A DNA stretch of 8,033 bases from Thermoplasmata archaeon (GTDB taxonomy: Archaea; Thermoplasmatota; SW-10-69-26). The notes beneath the pieces are model-generated. The model made no database searches and was not told the origin of the DNA. It saw only the letters and a list, made by a program, of their open reading frames with translations. The translations under genes and the position numbers were made by a program. Shown here piece after piece: positions 5,863 through 8,033 of this stretch (positions are counted from its first letter, which is position 1; each line of letters starts with the position of its first letter). The stretch covers positions 1 through 8,033 of the forward strand of contig PWVY01000316.1 of NCBI GenBank assembly GCA_003561665.1. The letters are read 5' to 3'.

Positions 5863-7001
5863 GCGTCTTCGTCGAGCTGCGTGAAGATCTCGAAGATCTG
5901 GTCCGCGTTCTCGGGCTCGATCCCGATCCCTTCATCGCGTACCGAGAACCGCCACCCTTCGTTCCAGCGCTCGGCGCTCACGTGGACGCGTGGGGGTTCC
6001 TCGCCATGGTACGTGAGGGCGTTCGACACGAGGTTGTAGAACACTTGGGCGAGTTGGCGTGGGTCGGCCGCTACCGTCGGTAGCTCGTCGACGGTGACCT
6101 CGGCGTTGGTTTCAGCGATCCGGTGCGCCATGTCCGCGCGCACGTCCTCCATGACCGCGTTCGCGTCGACCCGTTCGAGCTGTTCGGTTTCGGAGGAGAC
6201 GCGGGCGTACCCGAGCATGCTCTTCACCATCTGCTGACCGCGGTGGGCCCCGTCGATGGCGTGGTCAATCAGCTCGTGTATCTCCTCGTCGAAGTCCTGC
6301 CCGTAGCGGGTCTTGACGAGATCGAGGTAGCTGGCGGACATCCTCAGGGGCTCCTGGAGGTCGTGGCTGACGGTGTAGGCGAACTGCTCAAGGCGCCTGT
6401 TGGACTTTTCATAGCGATTCTTCTCGTGCTCGATCCGGCGAAGCGTGACCGCCTCGCTGGGGATGTGGCCCATGGCTTGCACGAACGTTGTGTCGTGCTC
6501 GCTGAACGCCCGGGGCCGGGTCGCGTGCACGCCGATGACCCCCCAGGGGTTCACGGGAGCGGGGATGACGACGGTGACCCCGCTCACGATGCCTGCCTTC
6601 GCCATCAGCTCGGGCCGCTGGAACCGGTCGTCCTCGCGGATGTCTTGGACCACGGTCGGCTTCCAGGTTTCCAGTGTGTACTCTATCTGGGATCCCGGGA
6701 TGGCGGTGAGGGTCTGCTCGCCGATGTGGGCCTGTGGCCACTTAAGGCCGGCCCGGAGAATCAGGTCCTCCCGGTCGGGCCGAAGCTGGAAAACGCCGAC
6801 GTAGTCCGCCTCCAGGAGGTCCCCCAGGGCTAGACAGGTCTCGTCGAGCAACCGATCGAACTCGAGCCCTTGGAGGGCCAGCCGGCTGAGATCGGCGACG
6901 GCGTCGCTTTGCGGGAAGGTGATCTCGTTCCCGACATCGCCTCGCTCGGTCTCGCTCCGGCGATAAGGCTCGCCGGATTCACGATCCATCGGAGGGCTCA
7001 C
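5720..7001 (-). CDS. Soluble GAF-domain sensor histidine kinase, interrupted by a frameshift near the C-terminus
   Basis: A cytosolic two-component sensor with no membrane segment. A GAF sensor domain (~33-190) is followed by a short coiled linker and HisKA (~203-270) with H-box YTVSHDLQEPLR, whose phosphoacceptor is His213. HATPase_c starts at ~315, with the N-box in FYNLVSNALTYH, the G1 box DEGIGI (356-361) and the F-box around FEIF. After residue ~381 the frame runs out of homology and stops at 5706. The expected G2 box GAGIGLAIC and the ending WVESEPGEGSTFHFTMP lie in another frame, ending at TGA 5720. Dropping one G from the nine-G run (plus-strand C at 5854-5862) restores a 426-residue protein. 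The GTG at 7001 is the most upstream start, since a stop lies three codons before it; ATG at 6989 is an alternative. No Shine-Dalgarno site is seen. Ligand and partner regulator are unknown. Leucine codons differ from the flanking genes. Confidence 0.88.
5854..5862 (-). repeat. Nine-G homopolymer at the kinase frameshift point
   Basis: The kinase coding strand has nine consecutive G residues here, one more than a continuous reading frame needs. Such runs are prone to sequencing error and to slippage during replication or transcription. Confidence 0.9.
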
Positions 7002-7091
7002 TCGACATCAAACCGGTGACTACCGCCATATCGGATGGGCCAGCCCTACATGTCCAGGCGCGCCGCGCTCGGTCCTTCGCTTCTTCCATGG

Positions 7092-7103
7092 CCGCGGCCG
7101 CGG
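7092..7103. repeat. Perfect 12-base palindrome between the TraB gene and the kinase
   Basis: CCGCGGCCGCGG is fully self-complementary and sits in the 159-base spacer (7002-7160) upstream of the kinase start, about 90 bases from it. The rest of the spacer shows no credible gene; a 62-codon + strand frame at 7035-7223 has no coding character. The palindrome could be a dimeric regulator site, but a chance product of G+C-rich DNA is equally possible. Confidence 0.35.
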
Positions 7104-7160
7104 TGGTGGGACGAACGATTGACCGCTAAGGACAGGAAGACAGCGAGTGGAAACCCCCGG

Positions 7161-7964
7161 TCAACGCCCTTTGGTATCGTCGGGAACCTCGTGTTCCACG
7201 CTGAACCCCACGCTTGGGGGTGAAAACTCGCGAAGTTCCTTCACGCGTACCGTTTTCACCTCATCCACGCGACCCTCCAAGTGCTCGATCAGGCCCGGCA
7301 CGTGCGCATCCCCCACCACGAGCACCACGCGCCCGTACTTTCCCACCAAGCGCGCCGCGCGCTCGGCCATGTACGCATCCCGCTCGTCGATCAACACGCG
7401 CTTAACACTGGGGAACTTCTCCTCTACCTCCCGCACCAGCTGCGGGTCCCCCTCCAACGCGCGGTGAAACTCCTTCTCCCAACGCTTGCCCGGCAACAAC
7501 GCCATGATCAAGCTCCCGATCACCTTCAACCGCTCCCACCACCCCATCGCATCCAACAACCGATCCAACGTCTCGTTCACCGGCCGATCCACCAACGCCA
7601 CAGGGACGCCAAGCAGCATCGCCGCTTCCCGAGCCGCCAGCATCTCCTCCCCCACCTCCCCGCCCAAATCCTCTGCGATCTTCTCCTGGAAACGCGCCAC
7701 CAACCCGTACCCGAACCCGGGACGTTCCCGGTGCTCGGGATCCATCAACAACCCCCGCAAGCGCTGATGATCCAACTCCAGCGCGACCGCGCCCGGATCA
7801 TGCTCGAACACGTGATGATGGATCGCGCGCGTCAACGGGACCACATGCGCCGTGCCCAAAATAAGAAGCGAAGACGCATCCTCCACAGGATCCTCCGCGC
7901 CAGAAACCCTTTGCTGGGGATCCGTAGGCGTCACGGGCGAGAACGCATCATCCTGGAAGACCAC
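7161..7964 (-). CDS. TraB/PrgY-family protein (TIKI-like superfamily)
   Basis: A 267-residue soluble protein with a complete TraB core. Both GxxH motifs that mark the TraB/TIKI/EreA-ChaN-like fold are present: GTAH (37-40) and GDAH (218-221). Between them are ALELD (61-65), a GEEMLAAREAA segment (105-115), DRPVNETLDRLL (126-137) and LIDERDAYMA (191-200), all in family order. Enterococcal TraB/PrgY limits pheromone activity and animal TIKI is a metal-dependent protease. The role in archaea is not established, so a peptidase-like activity is only inference. Many archaeal members continue into a C-terminal membrane region, which is absent here, and the last ~40 residues are polar. GTG 7964 is the only available start: no ATG, GTG or TTG lies between it and the next upstream in-frame stop. 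A GAAGG motif lies 7 bases before it. Leucine codons (mostly TTG/CTT in the part read) match trkH, unlike the kinase that follows on the same strand. Confidence 0.88.
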   Translation of the reverse strand: MVFQDDAFSPVTPTDPQQRVSGAEDPVEDASSLLILGTAHVVPLTRAIHHHVFEHDPGAVALELDHQRLRGLLMDPEHRERPGFGYGLVARFQEKIAEDLGGEVGEEMLAAREAAMLLGVPVALVDRPVNETLDRLLDAMGWWERLKVIGSLIMALLPGKRWEKEFHRALEGDPQLVREVEEKFPSVKRVLIDERDAYMAERAARLVGKYGRVVLVVGDAHVPGLIEHLEGRVDEVKTVRVKELREFSPPSVGFSVEHEVPDDTKGR

Positions 7965-7971
7965 GAGGCAA

Positions 7972-7976
7972 CCTTC
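7972..7976 (-). promoter_or_regulatory. Shine-Dalgarno-like site for the TraB-family gene
   Basis: On the minus strand GAAGG lies 7 bases before the GTG at 7964. It is a modest match, but it supports the only start codon the frame allows. Confidence 0.4.
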
Positions 7977-8000
7977 GCCACGCCCACGTCCCCTACCCCC

Positions 8001-8006
8001 TTAAAG
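8001..8006 (-). promoter_or_regulatory. Possible archaeal TATA-like box for the TraB-family gene
   Basis: The minus strand reads TTCTTTAAG in otherwise G+C-rich DNA, with purine-rich GGGAAG just upstream. Transcription starting about 25 bases downstream would give a leader of roughly 10-15 bases that includes the GAAGG motif. The site is short and has no second example in the window to compare with. Confidence 0.2.
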
Positions 8007-8033
8007 AAGCTTCCCAAAAGCCCACCCAGGCCC

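Noticed and set aside
6123..6833. A 236-codon + strand open frame opposite the kinase
   Set aside because: It is antisense to a gene with clear GAF and HisKA motifs. Long antisense frames are expected in G+C-rich DNA, and the translation shows no domain.
7035..7223. A 62-codon + strand frame in the gap between the TraB gene and the kinase
   Set aside because: It has no SD site, no recognisable motif and a Trp/Arg/Pro-rich composition, and it overlaps the TraB gene end.

Overview
The window is G+C-rich DNA packed with genes. It has no rRNA, tRNA, CRISPR array or recognisable insertion sequence, and no gene-free stretch longer than 300 bases. The largest gaps are 7002-7160 and 2144-2262. The gene set points to an archaeon: a TraB-family protein, an APC permease fused to two universal-stress domains, a TrkA/TrkH pair, and a soluble GAF histidine kinase of a type common in methanogens and haloarchaea. 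I would guess a high-GC euryarchaeote, perhaps Thermoplasmatota-like. That is inference from gene content; a bacterium is not excluded, because Shine-Dalgarno-like motifs and a lipoprotein-type signal are also present.

Left block, + strand, positions 1-5649. It begins with the 3' end of trkA (cytosolic gating subunit), followed by trkH (K+ channel-like membrane subunit), which together make a potassium uptake system. After a 119-base gap holding a strong inverted repeat comes a large APC-family amino-acid permease with two C-terminal UspA domains. Next is a predicted secreted lipoprotein zinc metalloprotease (HExxH, Met-turn), and 8 bases later a 67-residue acidic helical protein of unknown function. 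The spacing suggests one or a few co-directional transcription units. A shared theme is inferred: ion and amino-acid import coupled to nucleotide-sensing domains (RCK, Usp).

Right block, - strand, positions 5720-7964. A TraB/PrgY-family protein is transcribed first, then a soluble GAF-HisKA-HATPase sensor kinase. The kinase reading frame breaks at a run of nine G residues just before its G2 ATP-binding box. The missing C-terminus is intact in another frame and would be restored by removing one G. No response regulator gene is in the window. The two blocks converge at 5650-5719, where there is a possible hairpin.

The 67-aa gene and the kinase (about 5446-7001) use leucine codons very differently from the trkH, protease and traB genes around them. 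This suggests a separately acquired segment. I found no clear new multi-gene defence or mobile system. The points most worth a second look are the kinase frameshift, the protease with Asn where metzincins carry a third zinc ligand, the codon-usage island, and the hairpin ahead of the permease.
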